A stretch of DNA of 64,000 bases from Paraburkholderia sp. (GCF_024281035.1 NZ_JAMXLH010000014.1:62001-126000); one strand, 5' to 3'; shown: positions 8,908-17,822, counted from the stretch's first letter. A program made the numbers and translations. Notes: generated by a model not told the origin, from the sequence alone.

Positions 8908-9495
8908 TCACTTCGTGCCAACGGCACAAATGAGCGGATGCGAAGGAACGTCGTTGCGGTTGATCGCAACGGACGAGAAACCCGCTTCAATCAAGCTATT
9001 CGTCAGCTTCTCGGGGCGGAATGCGTCGTAGGGCGGCCGCTCCTTGTCACGCACGGTGATGGCTACGAGGCCGCCGCGCTTGACGACACGGTATAACTCG
9101 CTCAATCCGCGCGCGGGCGCGGGCCAGAAGTAAATACAGTTGATCGAATAGACCTTGTCGAACGAATTGTCTGCGAACTGCAGATGATCGGCCGAACCGA
9201 GGGTGAGCCGTACACGCCCCTCGGCGACCGCATCGTGATTCAACCGTTCCGCCGCGGCCAGCATTTCGGGAGAGTGATCGACACCCGTTATGCGGACCGA
9301 AGCATTCAATTGCGACGCGAGCCTGATCGCGGCGCCGGGTCCAAATCCGACTTCAAGCATCTGTTCGTTGTCGCGGATGTCGAGCAGCGACAGCGTCCAC
9401 TCGTTGTCCGGGCGATTGTGCCAGCGCATGACGCCGCCCAGCATTCGCCCGACTAGTCCGTGCGGCAACCCGGGTTGCCCCAAGCGATCATTCAT
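8908..9495 (-). CDS. Class I SAM-dependent methyltransferase
   Basis: A 195-residue protein of the UbiE/COQ5-like (Methyltransf_11) type. Motif I is LEVGFGPGAA (about residues 44 to 53), the acidic residue of motif II is in GVDHSPEML, and a later SINCIYFWP replaces the usual NxxxxxP-type loop. The substrate cannot be read from the sequence. The start at 9495 (ATG with GGGAG a few bases upstream) is preferred over an in-frame start at 9588 because the extra 31 residues are low in family-like character. It stands alone, convergent to the small membrane protein gene. Confidence 0.85.
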   Translation of the reverse strand: MNDRLGQPGLPHGLVGRMLGGVMRWHNRPDNEWTLSLLDIRDNEQMLEVGFGPGAAIRLASQLNASVRITGVDHSPEMLAAAERLNHDAVAEGRVRLTLGSADHLQFADNSFDKVYSINCIYFWPAPARGLSELYRVVKRGGLVAITVRDKERPPYDAFRPEKLTNSLIEAGFSSVAINRNDVPSHPLICAVGTK

Positions 9496-9591
9496 GCGCA
9501 CTCCCGTGTTTGCCCGGACGGTTGTCGTCGATCGGCCGCTATTTGCCGATGTCACGCCAAAAGCAGCGACGGGCCGGCCGACCCGCACATA

Positions 9592-9693
9592 CTATCGCGG
9601 TTCAAGCAACGGGTAGGCGAGCGCGCAGATATGTGACTGGATGCGCACGAGGTCGCTGAGCACAGCCAGATGGAGATAGCGGCGACGGTGCAT
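9592..9693 (-). pseudogene. Possible C-terminal remnant of a Na/Pi-cotransporter-type protein
   Basis: On the minus strand this stretch reads MHRRRYLHLAVLSDLVRIQ, then SHICALAYPLLEPR and a stop. The pattern of a leucine-rich helix with DLVRIQSHICALAYPLL resembles the very end (DLKRINSH...AYPIL) of bacterial NptA-type Na/Pi cotransporters. The frame stays open a little further upstream but no transporter body is present. The identification is from memory of the family tail and is tentative. Confidence 0.35.
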
Positions 9694-9824
9694 CTGGCGG
9701 CGCCGTACGATCCGCGTGCGTTACGCGTGAAAAGCTGAAATAGAAGCGCACGCCTGCAAACGGCCGGTGACTTGCCGTCCAGTCTTTGCACATAATGGCG
9801 CCATGACTTCAGCCGGACCTGGGC

Positions 9825-10742
9825 ATGAACCTCCATCGTCTCGATCTCGTTTCGCTTTCGCTTTTCGCACTCGTCGTTCGCAGCGGCAGTATCAGCAAGG
9901 GCGCCGAGCTTGCTCACCTGGCCGTCGGCGCCGCAAGCAGGCGCATCGCGGATCTCGAAACGGCCATCGGCACCGCGTTGTTCGATCGCCATTCCCGTGG
10001 TATTACGCTGACCGCAGCCGGTGAGGCGCTCATGCGCCACGCGCAGCGCATCCTCAACGACGTCGACGTGATGACGGCCGACATGTCCGAATACGCGGCT
10101 GGCGTCGTGGGCGTGGTGCGGCTCTGGGCGAACACGTCGGCTGTGACGCAGTTTTTGCCGAAAGACATTGCCGCATTCAACGCCGCGCGGCCGGAAATAC
10201 GGATCGAACTGGAAGAGCAAAACAGCGAACAGGTTGCCTTGGCCGTCGTGGACGGCGCGGCGGATTTCGGCATCATGGCCGACCAGATGCCGACGTTCGG
10301 CCTTCAAACCCTGCCATACCGGCGCGACCGGCTGGTTCTCGTCGTTCCCACCGGCCATCCGTTGACGCAGCGCGATTCGGTCTCTTTTGTAGACGCGCTG
10401 GAATTCGACTTTGTCAGCCTCTCCCGCACCACCTCGCTCGCACGGCGCCTTCACGCCGCCACCGCGTTCACGGGCAGTCAGCTCAAGCTGCGCATCCAGG
10501 TGCGCAGCTTCGACGCGATGTGCCTGATGGTCGCTGCCGGACTCGGCATCGCCGTGCTGCCCGATGCCGCCGTGCGCCCGCACCTGCGCTCGATGGGCCT
10601 GCGCAAGATAAGCCTCACGGAAGACTGGGCCGTGCGCGAATTGCTGATCTGCGCGCGCGACCTCAGTGCGCTGCCGAAACCCGCGCGCTTGCTCGTCAGG
10701 CATTTGACGGGCGACGCGCAGGATACGCTCACGACATCCTGA
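9825..10742 (+). CDS. LysR-family transcriptional regulator
   Basis: A 305-residue LysR regulator. The N-terminal winged helix-turn-helix spans residues 1 to 62 (LFALVVRSGSISKGAELAHLAVGAASRRI, then LFDRHSRGITLTAAGEAL), and a periplasmic-binding-fold effector domain follows. It precedes the CoA-transferase, lyase and MFS genes on the same strand and is the obvious candidate controller of that operon. Only a weak ribosome-binding site is visible (ACCTGGG). A strong 29-base inverted repeat lies 16 bases after the stop codon. Confidence 0.9.
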   Translation: MNLHRLDLVSLSLFALVVRSGSISKGAELAHLAVGAASRRIADLETAIGTALFDRHSRGITLTAAGEALMRHAQRILNDVDVMTADMSEYAAGVVGVVRLWANTSAVTQFLPKDIAAFNAARPEIRIELEEQNSEQVALAVVDGAADFGIMADQMPTFGLQTLPYRRDRLVLVVPTGHPLTQRDSVSFVDALEFDFVSLSRTTSLARRLHAATAFTGSQLKLRIQVRSFDAMCLMVAAGLGIAVLPDAAVRPHLRSMGLRKISLTEDWAVRELLICARDLSALPKPARLLVRHLTGDAQDTLTTS

Positions 10743-10758
10743 TTTACCCTGGGTTCTG

Positions 10759-10787
10759 TCGAGCTTTCGCATTTTGCGAAAGCTCGA
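10759..10787. repeat. Perfect 13-bp inverted repeat between the LysR gene and the CoA-transferase gene
   Basis: TCGAGCTTTCGCA, three T bases, then TGCGAAAGCTCGA. The arms match perfectly over 13 bp. There is no T run after it on either strand, so it is a poor terminator. It lies 160 bases before the CoA-transferase start, where an operator or a transcript-end hairpin would both be plausible. Confidence 0.7.
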
Positions 10788-10948
10788 TTCCGCACTGTTG
10801 CATTCCATGTGCGCGACCGTGCGTGGAGAATGCGTCTACACCAACCGCATCTTTCCCTCGATTTTTCCCGCGATTTTTTCCGGACGGGGCTTAAGGATGC
10901 GGTCTGTAGTCTTCTCCGTCTTTCGCCCTATATCGAGGAATTCTCCCC

Positions 10949-12166
10949 ATGAGCGGCCAGCCTTCCTTTGCGGCAACGCCTTCCGCGCTCAAGGGCGTGC
11001 GTGTGATCGAAATGGGGCAGTTGATCGCGGGCCCGTTCGCCGGCAAGACGCTCGGCGAATTCGGTGCCGAGGTCATCAAGATCGAGCCGCCCGGCGCGGG
11101 CGACCCGCTGCGCAACTGGCGTCTGATGAAGGAAGGCACCTCCGTCTGGTGGCAGGTGCAGTCGCGCAACAAGCGTTCGCTGGCGCTCGACCTGCGCGAA
11201 GCGCAAGGGCAGGACATCGCGCGCAAGCTGATCGCCGAAGCCGACGTGCTTATCGAAAACTTCCGTCCCGGCACGCTCGAAGGCTGGGGCATGGGTTACG
11301 AGCAACTGGCGGCGCTGAATCCCGGGCTCATCATGCTGCGCATCTCCGGTTACGGGCAGACCGGGCCGTATCGCGATTTGCCGGGCTTTGGCTCGATCGG
11401 CGAGGCGATGGGCGGGCTGCGTCATCTGACCGGCGAGCCCGGGCGTGTGCCGGTGCGCTGCGGCATTTCTATCGGCGATACGCTTGCTGCACTGCATGGT
11501 GTGATCGGCGTGCTGACCGCGCTCTATCACCGCGACGCGAATGGCGGCCAGGGGCAGGTCATCGACGTCGCCTTGCACGAGGCCGTCTTCAACGTGATGG
11601 AAAGCCTGATTCCGGAGTACAGCGCGTTTGGTGCCGTGCGCGAAGCTGCCGGTAGCGCGCTGCCCGGCATTGCACCGTCCAACGCGTATCGCTGCGCCGA
11701 CGGCTTTGTGCTCATCGCGGGTAACGGCGACAGCATCTTCAAGCGGTTGATGACGGCGATTGGCCGAAGCGATCTCGCCGACGACCCCACGCTCGCCAAC
11801 AACGCCGGCCGCGTGGCGCGCGTCGACGAACTGGACGGCGCCATCGAAGCCTGGACCGCACCGCGTTCGAGCGCGGACGTGCTCGCCGCGCTTAGCGCCG
11901 CGCGCGTGCCGACGGGCAAGATCTACACGGCCCGCGATATCGCCGAGGATCCGCATTTCCGCGCGCGGGACATGATCCTGCGGCAGACCACGCGCGACGG
12001 CTACGACATCGACGTGCCGGGCATCGTGCCGAAGCTTGCGGGCACACCGGGTTCCGTGCGCACGTCGGCGCCGAAGCTCGGCGACGATACGGACGCGATC
12101 CTGCGCGAGATGGGGCTGGCGGAGAGCCAGATTGCCGAACTGCGCGCGAAGGGAGCGATCGCATGA
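10949..12166 (+). CDS. CaiB/BaiF-family (class III) CoA-transferase
   Basis: A 405-residue class III CoA-transferase. These enzymes move CoA between carboxylic acids through an aspartyl-CoA thioester. The N terminus reads GVRVIEMGQLIAGPFAGKTLGEFGAEVIKIEPP in family fashion (Rossmann start), and the expected catalytic Asp region lies after NKRSLALDLR. It overlaps the lyase gene by four bases (ATGA), so the transferase probably makes the CoA ester that the lyase cleaves. The substrate is not shown by the sequence; 3-hydroxy-3-methylglutarate or a related branched hydroxy-diacid fits the pair. Confidence 0.9.
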   Translation: MSGQPSFAATPSALKGVRVIEMGQLIAGPFAGKTLGEFGAEVIKIEPPGAGDPLRNWRLMKEGTSVWWQVQSRNKRSLALDLREAQGQDIARKLIAEADVLIENFRPGTLEGWGMGYEQLAALNPGLIMLRISGYGQTGPYRDLPGFGSIGEAMGGLRHLTGEPGRVPVRCGISIGDTLAALHGVIGVLTALYHRDANGGQGQVIDVALHEAVFNVMESLIPEYSAFGAVREAAGSALPGIAPSNAYRCADGFVLIAGNGDSIFKRLMTAIGRSDLADDPTLANNAGRVARVDELDGAIEAWTAPRSSADVLAALSAARVPTGKIYTARDIAEDPHFRARDMILRQTTRDGYDIDVPGIVPKLAGTPGSVRTSAPKLGDDTDAILREMGLAESQIAELRAKGAIA

Positions 12167-13158
12167 CGATCTGGAACGGTGGACAGCGACGCGTCCATCT
12201 GCAGGAAGTCGGCACGCGTGACGGCTTTCAGGCAGAAAAGGCCTTCGTCGCGACGGATGAAAAGATCGCGTTGATCAACGCGCTTTCGCATACCGGGGTA
12301 TCGAAGATCGAAGTGACGGCGTTTGTCTCGCCGCAGGCGATTCCGGCCTTGCGCGACGCAGAAGCCGTACTCGGCGAAATCGAACGCGTGCCGGGTGTGG
12401 TGTATACGGCGCTCGTGCCCAACGTGCGCGGCGCCGAACGCGCGATCGAGGCGCGCGCGGACGAGCTGAACCTCGTGATGTCGGCCACCGTGAGCCACAA
12501 CGTATCCAATCTGCGCATGACGCGCGAGCAGTCTTTCCGGGGTTTGAAGCAGGTTGCCGCGCTTGCGCGCGAAGCGGGGATTGCGGTCAACATCTCGCTC
12601 TCGTGCGCCTTTGGATGCCCGATGGAAGGCGACGTAGCGGATGCCGAGGTTTTCGTGTGGGTGCAACGTTTCGTCGAGGAAGCGGGCGCGCATGGCGTGA
12701 CGCTGTGCGACACGACCGGCATGGCGTATCCGCAGCAGGTCGAAAGGCTCACGGCGCAGTGCATCGCGCGCTGGCCGGAGACCGAATTCACGCTGCATTT
12801 CCACAATACGCGCGGCATGGGACTCGCTAATGTGCTCGCCGCGATCGATGCGGGCGCAACCCGTTTCGACGCTTCGCTCGGCGGCATCGGCGGCTGCCCC
12901 TATGCACCGGGCGCGAGCGGTAATGTCTGTAGCGAAGAAATCGTGCACGCGCTCGAACTCATGGGCTACGACACGGGCGTCGATCTGGGCGCGCTTCTTG
13001 AGGCGTCGAAGCGCCTGCCCGCGCTGATCGGGCATGACACGCCCGGGCAGATCGCAAAGGCAGGACGGCGGCTCGATCTGCATCCGCGGCCAGCCGACTT
13101 CGATGCAATCCTCGCGCGGGCCATCGAGCGCGAAGCCGCTTCTCGCCCGCACGGCTGA
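12163..13158 (+). CDS. Hydroxymethylglutaryl-CoA lyase family protein
   Basis: A 331-residue TIM-barrel lyase of the HMGL-like family. It has the start motif VHLQEVGTRDGFQ (catalytic Arg and Asp), a CAFGCPMEGDV segment, LHFHNTRGMG (metal-binding His-x-His), and the cysteine loop GGIGGCPYAPGASGNV typical of HMG-CoA lyases (catalytic Cys in GGCPYAPGA). HMG-CoA lyase cleaves HMG-CoA to acetyl-CoA and acetoacetate; related members cleave other 3-hydroxy-3-methyl acyl-CoAs. Translation is coupled to the CoA-transferase through ATGA. Family and catalytic residues are clear; the exact substrate is inferred. Confidence 0.9.
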   Translation: MTIWNGGQRRVHLQEVGTRDGFQAEKAFVATDEKIALINALSHTGVSKIEVTAFVSPQAIPALRDAEAVLGEIERVPGVVYTALVPNVRGAERAIEARADELNLVMSATVSHNVSNLRMTREQSFRGLKQVAALAREAGIAVNISLSCAFGCPMEGDVADAEVFVWVQRFVEEAGAHGVTLCDTTGMAYPQQVERLTAQCIARWPETEFTLHFHNTRGMGLANVLAAIDAGATRFDASLGGIGGCPYAPGASGNVCSEEIVHALELMGYDTGVDLGALLEASKRLPALIGHDTPGQIAKAGRRLDLHPRPADFDAILARAIEREAASRPHG

Positions 13159-13205
13159 CACGTTTTTTTATAAAAAACATCGAACCTCAAACAGGAGACA
13201 ACATC

Positions 13206-13316
13206 ATGCAAACCACCTCTGGCGCACAGCCGCCGAATTCCGCCGCGAGCACGCGTAACGCCTGTAACGCCTGTTATGCCTGTAACGCACGTAGCGGCAT
13301 GACCTCACCCGGTTAA
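13206..13316 (+). CDS. Tiny ORF with a Cys-rich repeat (CNACYACNA)
   Basis: A 36-codon ORF begins 47 bases after the lyase stop behind a good AGGAG ribosome-binding site. Its centre repeats a 9-base unit, AACGCCTGT, giving the peptide NACNACYACNA. Nothing in the family record I know matches. It could be a translated leader peptide, a small metal-binding peptide, or the deleted 5' end of a gene, since the region to 13534 contains no further open frame. Confidence 0.35.
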   Translation: MQTTSGAQPPNSAASTRNACNACYACNARSGMTSPG

Positions 13317-13534
13317 AAGCCGAAGCGGGCACCGCCCGCTCGATCCTGCGGCAAGCATTCGCTTATCTGGGTTTAAACGAAGTGCCTCGCCGTGCCGGCT
13401 CCGATAAGCTGCATGCTGTGTCGCGTATCAATGCCTGCCGATACAGCGCGTGGCGATCTGCGTTGCCTTGCGAGCGCGCGCCGCATCGGTCATCCATCGC
13501 ATTCATATCTCACAACATGTAATGAGGCATCACG

Positions 13535-14932
13535 ATGTCCATTGAAAAATCCGCGGAAATCGCCGCCCGCTTCGACCGGCTGCCGCCGTCGCGCACCGTC
13601 TGGTCGATGGTGATCCTGCTCTCGCTCGGCGGCGTGTTCGAATTCTACGATCTGTTCTTCACGGGCTATGTCGCGCCGGGCATGGTGCATTCGGGACTCT
13701 TCACGCCCGAGTCACTCGGCTTCTTCTCGGCGCTCGGGCCGCTCAAGGTGGCCGGTTTCGGCACCTTCGTGTTTTCGACGTTCGCCGGGCTGTGGGTCGG
13801 CGCGCTCGTGTTCGGCCAGGTGGCCGACCGCTTCGGGCGCCGCATCATCTTTACGTGGTCGCTGATCTGGTACATCGCGTGCACGGCCATCATGGCGTTC
13901 CAGACGACCGGGCAGGCGCTGAATATCTGGCGTTTCGTGGCCGGTATCGGCATTGGCATCGAACTCGTCACGATCGACACGTATATCTGCGAGTTGATCC
14001 CGAACGCCGAGCGCGGGCGAGCCTATGCGGTCAACCAGCTCATTACGTTCAGCGTGGTGCCCGTGGTGGCGTTTCTCGCGTTCATCCTGAAGAACACGCA
14101 TCCGATCGGCCTCGACTACTGGCGTGTCGTGATTCTGATCGGCTCGGTGGGTGCGATCGTCGTGTGGTTTCTGCGCCGCAGCATTCCGGAAAGCCCGCGC
14201 TGGCTCGCGCGCCACGGTCGCGTCGAAGAAGCCGAGCGCATCGTCGCGGAGATCGAGCGCCGTGTCGCCGCCGAAAAAGGCATCGCGCTGCCGCCGCCCG
14301 GGCCCATCAAGGTCGAGAAGGGCGGCCACGGCTCGCTCATCGAAGTGCTGCGCCCGCCCTTTCTGCGGCGCACGGTTCTCCTCTCGATCTTCAACATGGC
14401 GCAGGTGATCGGCTTTTACGGATTCGCGGCGTGGGTGCCGACATTGCTGATCAGCCGCGGCGTGCACGTGACGGAGAGCCTTGGCTACGCGTTCGTGATT
14501 GCCATCGCCAACCCGTTCGGGCCGCTGCTTGGCGTATGGTTCGCGGACAAGGTCGAACGCAAGACGCAGATCGTCGGCGGCCTTGCGATCATGGCGGTCG
14601 TGATCGCGCTCTTCTCGCAGGCCTCGGAGCCGTCGCTTCTGATCGTGCTCGGCGTGATCTTCACGCTGGCGGCGAACGTGATGTCCTACGCCTACCACGG
14701 CTACCAGGCCGAGCTTTATCCCACCCGCGTGCGCGCCCGCGCAGTCGGCTTCGTGTATTCGTGGAGCCGGATTGCGGCGGCGTTCGCGGGCCTCGCAATC
14801 GGCATCCTGTTGCATCATTACGGCGTGCCGGGCGTGGCGGCTTTCATCGGAATGGCGATGCTCGTCGGGATCGTGATGACGCTGCTCGGACCGAATACCC
14901 GCGGCCTCGCGCTCGAAGAAATCAGCCACTGA
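13535..14932 (+). CDS. MFS transporter (sugar/organic-acid porter type)
   Basis: A 465-residue, 12-helix permease. The loop 2-3 signature appears as GQVADRFGRRIIF, the ESPRWLARHGR motif of the sugar-porter and aromatic-acid families follows helix 6, and a second ADKVERKTQ loop follows helix 8. GAGG lies ahead of the ATG. As last gene after the CoA-transferase and lyase it probably imports their substrate acid. A strong terminator follows. Confidence 0.88.
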   Translation: MSIEKSAEIAARFDRLPPSRTVWSMVILLSLGGVFEFYDLFFTGYVAPGMVHSGLFTPESLGFFSALGPLKVAGFGTFVFSTFAGLWVGALVFGQVADRFGRRIIFTWSLIWYIACTAIMAFQTTGQALNIWRFVAGIGIGIELVTIDTYICELIPNAERGRAYAVNQLITFSVVPVVAFLAFILKNTHPIGLDYWRVVILIGSVGAIVVWFLRRSIPESPRWLARHGRVEEAERIVAEIERRVAAEKGIALPPPGPIKVEKGGHGSLIEVLRPPFLRRTVLLSIFNMAQVIGFYGFAAWVPTLLISRGVHVTESLGYAFVIAIANPFGPLLGVWFADKVERKTQIVGGLAIMAVVIALFSQASEPSLLIVLGVIFTLAANVMSYAYHGYQAELYPTRVRARAVGFVYSWSRIAAAFAGLAIGILLHHYGVPGVAAFIGMAMLVGIVMTLLGPNTRGLALEEISH

Positions 14933-14952
14933 GCGCGTAAAAGACGACACAT

Positions 14953-15002
14953 GCCGCCGCATGCCGCCCATTCATGTGGCGGCATGCGGCGGCGGTTTTT
15001 TT
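14953..15002 (+). terminator. Rho-independent terminator after the MFS gene
   Basis: A perfect 16-bp stem (GCCGCCGCATGCCGCC with its complement), a 9-base loop, and a run of seven T bases, 20 bases after the MFS stop. It closes the CoA-transferase, lyase and MFS transcript. Confidence 0.93.
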
Positions 15003-15048
15003 CTACGGATATCGTACGATCCGCAGTCGGCGGAATGCCTGTTTCCGA

Positions 15049-15858
15049 TTAGCCTTCTTGCGCCGTAACGGCGTAGCGCGGCGCGGGCACATTGCTCGAC
15101 AGGTGCCCCGACATCGTCCGGCGCGCGGCCTCGTAAGCTTCCCATTCCTCTACCGCGTGCAACGACGGGATCGTCACGACCTCGCGGCGATCGAAGCCGG
15201 TCAGCGCGGCGTCGACCATGGCGTCAGCCGACATGACGATTTCCTGGGGCAGATGTTCGAGCGGCAGGCCGCCGGTTTGCCAGAAATCGGTCGCCGTTGC
15301 GCCGGGCAGGACGGCTTGGATCTGAACGCCCTTGCTGGCGAGTTCGTGATGCAGCGACTGGCTGAAGGCCAGGACGAACGCCTTGCTGCCGCCATAGACG
15401 CCGTTGAGAATCTCCGGCGCGATCCCGACAATCGACGAGATGTTGATGACGGCCCCCTTGCCGCGTGCGACGAAACCCGGAACGGCTGCATAGGTGAGGC
15501 GCGTGAGCGCTGCGACGTTCAGGTCGATCATCTGGCTCATGGCATCGACATCGCTTTCGAGCAGCGGGCGGTGCGTGCCGACACCGGCATTGTTGACCAG
15601 CAGCGTGATGCTCGCGTCGCGCTTCAAGGTTGCTTCAACGGCGAGAACGGCGTTCCGGTCGGTCAGATCGGCTTCGATGATCTCGACGTTCTGGTGCGTC
15701 TCGTCGGTGATGCGCCGAGCGAGGGCGTCGAGGCGCGCGCGGTTGCGGGCAACGAGAATCAGGTCATAGCCGCGCCGCGCCAGCCGGTCTGCGTAAATGG
15801 CGCCAATGCCAGACGATGCGCCGGTAATGAGCGCGGTACCTTGGTGAGCCTGCGTCAT
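15049..15858 (-). CDS. Short-chain dehydrogenase/reductase
   Basis: A 269-residue classical SDR. The cofactor motif is TGASSGIG (residues 12 to 19), NNAG follows at about 88 to 91, and the catalytic YxxxK is YGGSK after a serine in NISSIVG. An acidic or basic residue after the second strand (VARNRARLD) suggests NADP use. It is divergent from the GlxA-type regulator across a 119-base gap and may be its target. The substrate is unknown. Confidence 0.9.
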   Translation of the reverse strand: MTQAHQGTALITGASSGIGAIYADRLARRGYDLILVARNRARLDALARRITDETHQNVEIIEADLTDRNAVLAVEATLKRDASITLLVNNAGVGTHRPLLESDVDAMSQMIDLNVAALTRLTYAAVPGFVARGKGAVINISSIVGIAPEILNGVYGGSKAFVLAFSQSLHHELASKGVQIQAVLPGATATDFWQTGGLPLEHLPQEIVMSADAMVDAALTGFDRREVVTIPSLHAVEEWEAYEAARRTMSGHLSSNVPAPRYAVTAQEG

Positions 15859-15977
15859 GATGTAACTCCCTTTCAGAGATCTTCACGGATTGCGTGAAGC
15901 TATTCTGGCTTCGTTTGACGATGGCGGAAATGACGTATATGGTCGTGATTTAGGTCATTCCTCCACGGGAGGCGGAC

Positions 15978-16925
15978 GTGCACCGCATTGGTTATCTTTT
16001 AAGCGACGGCTTCCAGATCATGGCGCTCGCGACCCAGACCGTTTTCGAGTGCGCGAACATGGTCGCGGGCGAGCCCTTCTACAAGCTCGAGAATTTTTCG
16101 GCCGAAGGAGGCGACGTGCGTTCGTCGCTTGGCCTGACCGTGGGCACGCGGCCGTTGCGAACGCGCGTTGCGGTCGATACGTGGATGGTGGCGGGCGTCA
16201 ACGATCCGCTCACGTCGCCCGCGCCTGTCGACGTGCTTGCATTTCTGCGCAAGGCGGCTGGACGCAGCCGCCGCATCGCGGGCATCTGCACGGGCGGGTT
16301 CGTGCTGGCCGAAGCCGGGTTGCTCGCGCAACGGCGCGCCACCACGCATTGGGCTTTCGCGCGCGACTTGCAGAAGCACTTTCCGGATATTCGCGTGGAA
16401 GACGACCGCATCTACATTGTGGACGGCCCGATCTGGACTTCCGCCGGGATGACCGCGGGCCTCGACCTCGCACTGGCGATGGTGGAGAAGGATCTCGGCG
16501 CTGAAGCGGCGCGCTCGGTGGCGCACAAGCTCGTCATGAATCAGCGGCGCTCGGGCGGGCAGTCGCAGCACTCCGAAATGCTCGATCTTGCGCCGAAATC
16601 GGACCGTATCCAGGACGCGCTGAACTATGCGCGCAAGAACCTGAACCGGGCGCTGAGCGTCGAGGAACTGGCCCAGGCGGTGCACCTGAGTCCGCGCCAG
16701 TTCAGCCGGGTATTCACGCTTGAAACGGGCAAATCGCCCGCCAGGGCGATCGAAGGGCTACGGCTTGAAGCGGCTCGGCTCATGATCGAGCAAAGCCGGC
16801 ATCCACTCGATGTGATCGCAACGGAAACCGGCTTTCGCGATCGCCGCCACATGCGCGAAGCCTTTCTGCGCGGATTCGGACGGCCGCCGCAGGCCGTGCG
16901 GCGCGACGTGCGGGAGTCCGATTAA
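15978..16925 (+). CDS. GlxA-type transcriptional regulator (DJ-1/PfpI domain plus AraC helix-turn-helix)
   Basis: A 315-residue regulator. Residues 1 to 165 form a class I glutamine amidotransferase-like (DJ-1/PfpI) domain with the nucleophile-elbow pattern GICTGGFVLAEAG. Residues 215 to 310 form the paired AraC helix-turn-helix, ending RDVRESD. The start is GTG 15978, with GGGAGG six bases upstream; the internal ATG 16020 would cut off the first strand. The 3' part (from 16668) is repeated 2.5 kb downstream as a fragment. Confidence 0.88.
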   Translation: MHRIGYLLSDGFQIMALATQTVFECANMVAGEPFYKLENFSAEGGDVRSSLGLTVGTRPLRTRVAVDTWMVAGVNDPLTSPAPVDVLAFLRKAAGRSRRIAGICTGGFVLAEAGLLAQRRATTHWAFARDLQKHFPDIRVEDDRIYIVDGPIWTSAGMTAGLDLALAMVEKDLGAEAARSVAHKLVMNQRRSGGQSQHSEMLDLAPKSDRIQDALNYARKNLNRALSVEELAQAVHLSPRQFSRVFTLETGKSPARAIEGLRLEAARLMIEQSRHPLDVIATETGFRDRRHMREAFLRGFGRPPQAVRRDVRESD

Positions 16926-17040
16926 TCCTCACGCGTCGCGCGCTGCCGTGCAGCGTTAAGCGGATCCGCGCCGCTCAGGCCGTCGCGCTGTCGAGTGCCG
17001 GATAGTCCGTGAGGCCCGTCACGCCTTTGGCCTGAAGTGG
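16668..17040. repeat. Duplicated AraC/OYE segment, copy A
   Basis: From CTGGCC at 16668 through the end of the AraC-type gene and into the degenerate OYE tail, this segment matches 19191 to about 19545 with scattered substitutions. The last 80 codons of the regulator and the sequence TCCGATTAATCCTCACGCG after it are nearly identical in both places. It marks the left flank of the effector-immunity island. Confidence 0.88.
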
Positions 17041-17212
17041 CGACGAAAACGGTTGCTGATTGCCTGGCAGGCTCGTATGGCTGAGTTGGTCCACGTGCCT
17101 TCCCCGCGAGAAGATGCAGCGGCCCTTGGTGTGAACCGAATCCGTTACCGTGAGCCGTCCGTCGATTCGACTTGACGTGGGAATGTCAGATGTCCGCGCG
17201 TAACCCTTGCCA
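16978..17212 (-). pseudogene. Degenerate, internally deleted copy of the old yellow enzyme gene
   Basis: The sequence is alignable by eye with two separate parts of the intact OYE gene at 19496 to 20611. The piece near 16980 to 17030 matches the OYE 3' end (ATCCGTGAG region), and the piece from about 17031 to 17212 matches the centre (GGCTCGTATGGCT and CGCGTAACCCTTGCC). About 0.7 kb between them is missing and frames are broken. Confidence 0.75.
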
Positions 17213-17325
17213 AGTTGTTAAGTGCTGTCAAATGTGAGGTTTGTGATTCAATTTGCATTGCTTGTAAATTTTAATTTAACGAAGCCCATGTAAAAGAGTT
17301 GATTTTATAAATTGGAATTCTGGAT

Positions 17326-17811
17326 ATGCCGATACCTGCATATGTGTGGCTTAAAGATGTTGGCGGAGCAGAGATCAAAGGGTCGTCAACCGTCCAGGGC
17401 CGGGAAGAAAGTATTGAAATTATAAGTTTCGGGCACAGTGTGAGGCTGCCGATTGATGCTGTTAACGGAAAAATAACCGGCACACGTGCGCATTCGCCGA
17501 TTTCATTCGAAAAGGAGTTTGATTCTGCGACGCCTTATCTTTACAAAGCTGTGGCGAAGGGACAAACGCTGCAGTCCGCCGAAATCAAGTGGTATCGAAT
17601 CAACGATGCGGGGAAAGAGCAAGTGTATTTCGTGATGCTGCTCGAAGGCGTCAAGGTCTGCGGCATCAATCCCGGCATGGCTAATGCAAAACTTGCGCAG
17701 GCATCCATGCTCAATCACGTTGAAGCGGTGTCCATGATGTACGAGAGCATCACGTGGCACTACCTTGACGGCAATATCAAATATACCGATTCGTGGAATG
17801 ACCGCGCATAA
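17326..17811 (+). CDS. hcp: Hcp-family type VI secretion tube protein
   Basis: A 161-residue Hcp. The N terminus MPIPAYVWLKDVGG, the ISFGHSV strand, the FEKEFDSATPYLYKAV segment and the late VSMMYESITWHY strand are typical of Hcp subunits that stack as hexameric rings in the T6SS tube and carry small effectors in their lumen. No other T6SS structural genes are in the window, so this is an orphan Hcp linked to a cargo gene 11 bases downstream. The upstream 100 bases are AT-rich compared with the surroundings. Only a weak ribosome-binding site is seen. Confidence 0.9.
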   Translation: MPIPAYVWLKDVGGAEIKGSSTVQGREESIEIISFGHSVRLPIDAVNGKITGTRAHSPISFEKEFDSATPYLYKAVAKGQTLQSAEIKWYRINDAGKEQVYFVMLLEGVKVCGINPGMANAKLAQASMLNHVEAVSMMYESITWHYLDGNIKYTDSWNDRA

Positions 17812-17822
17812 GGAGGGCGGCA

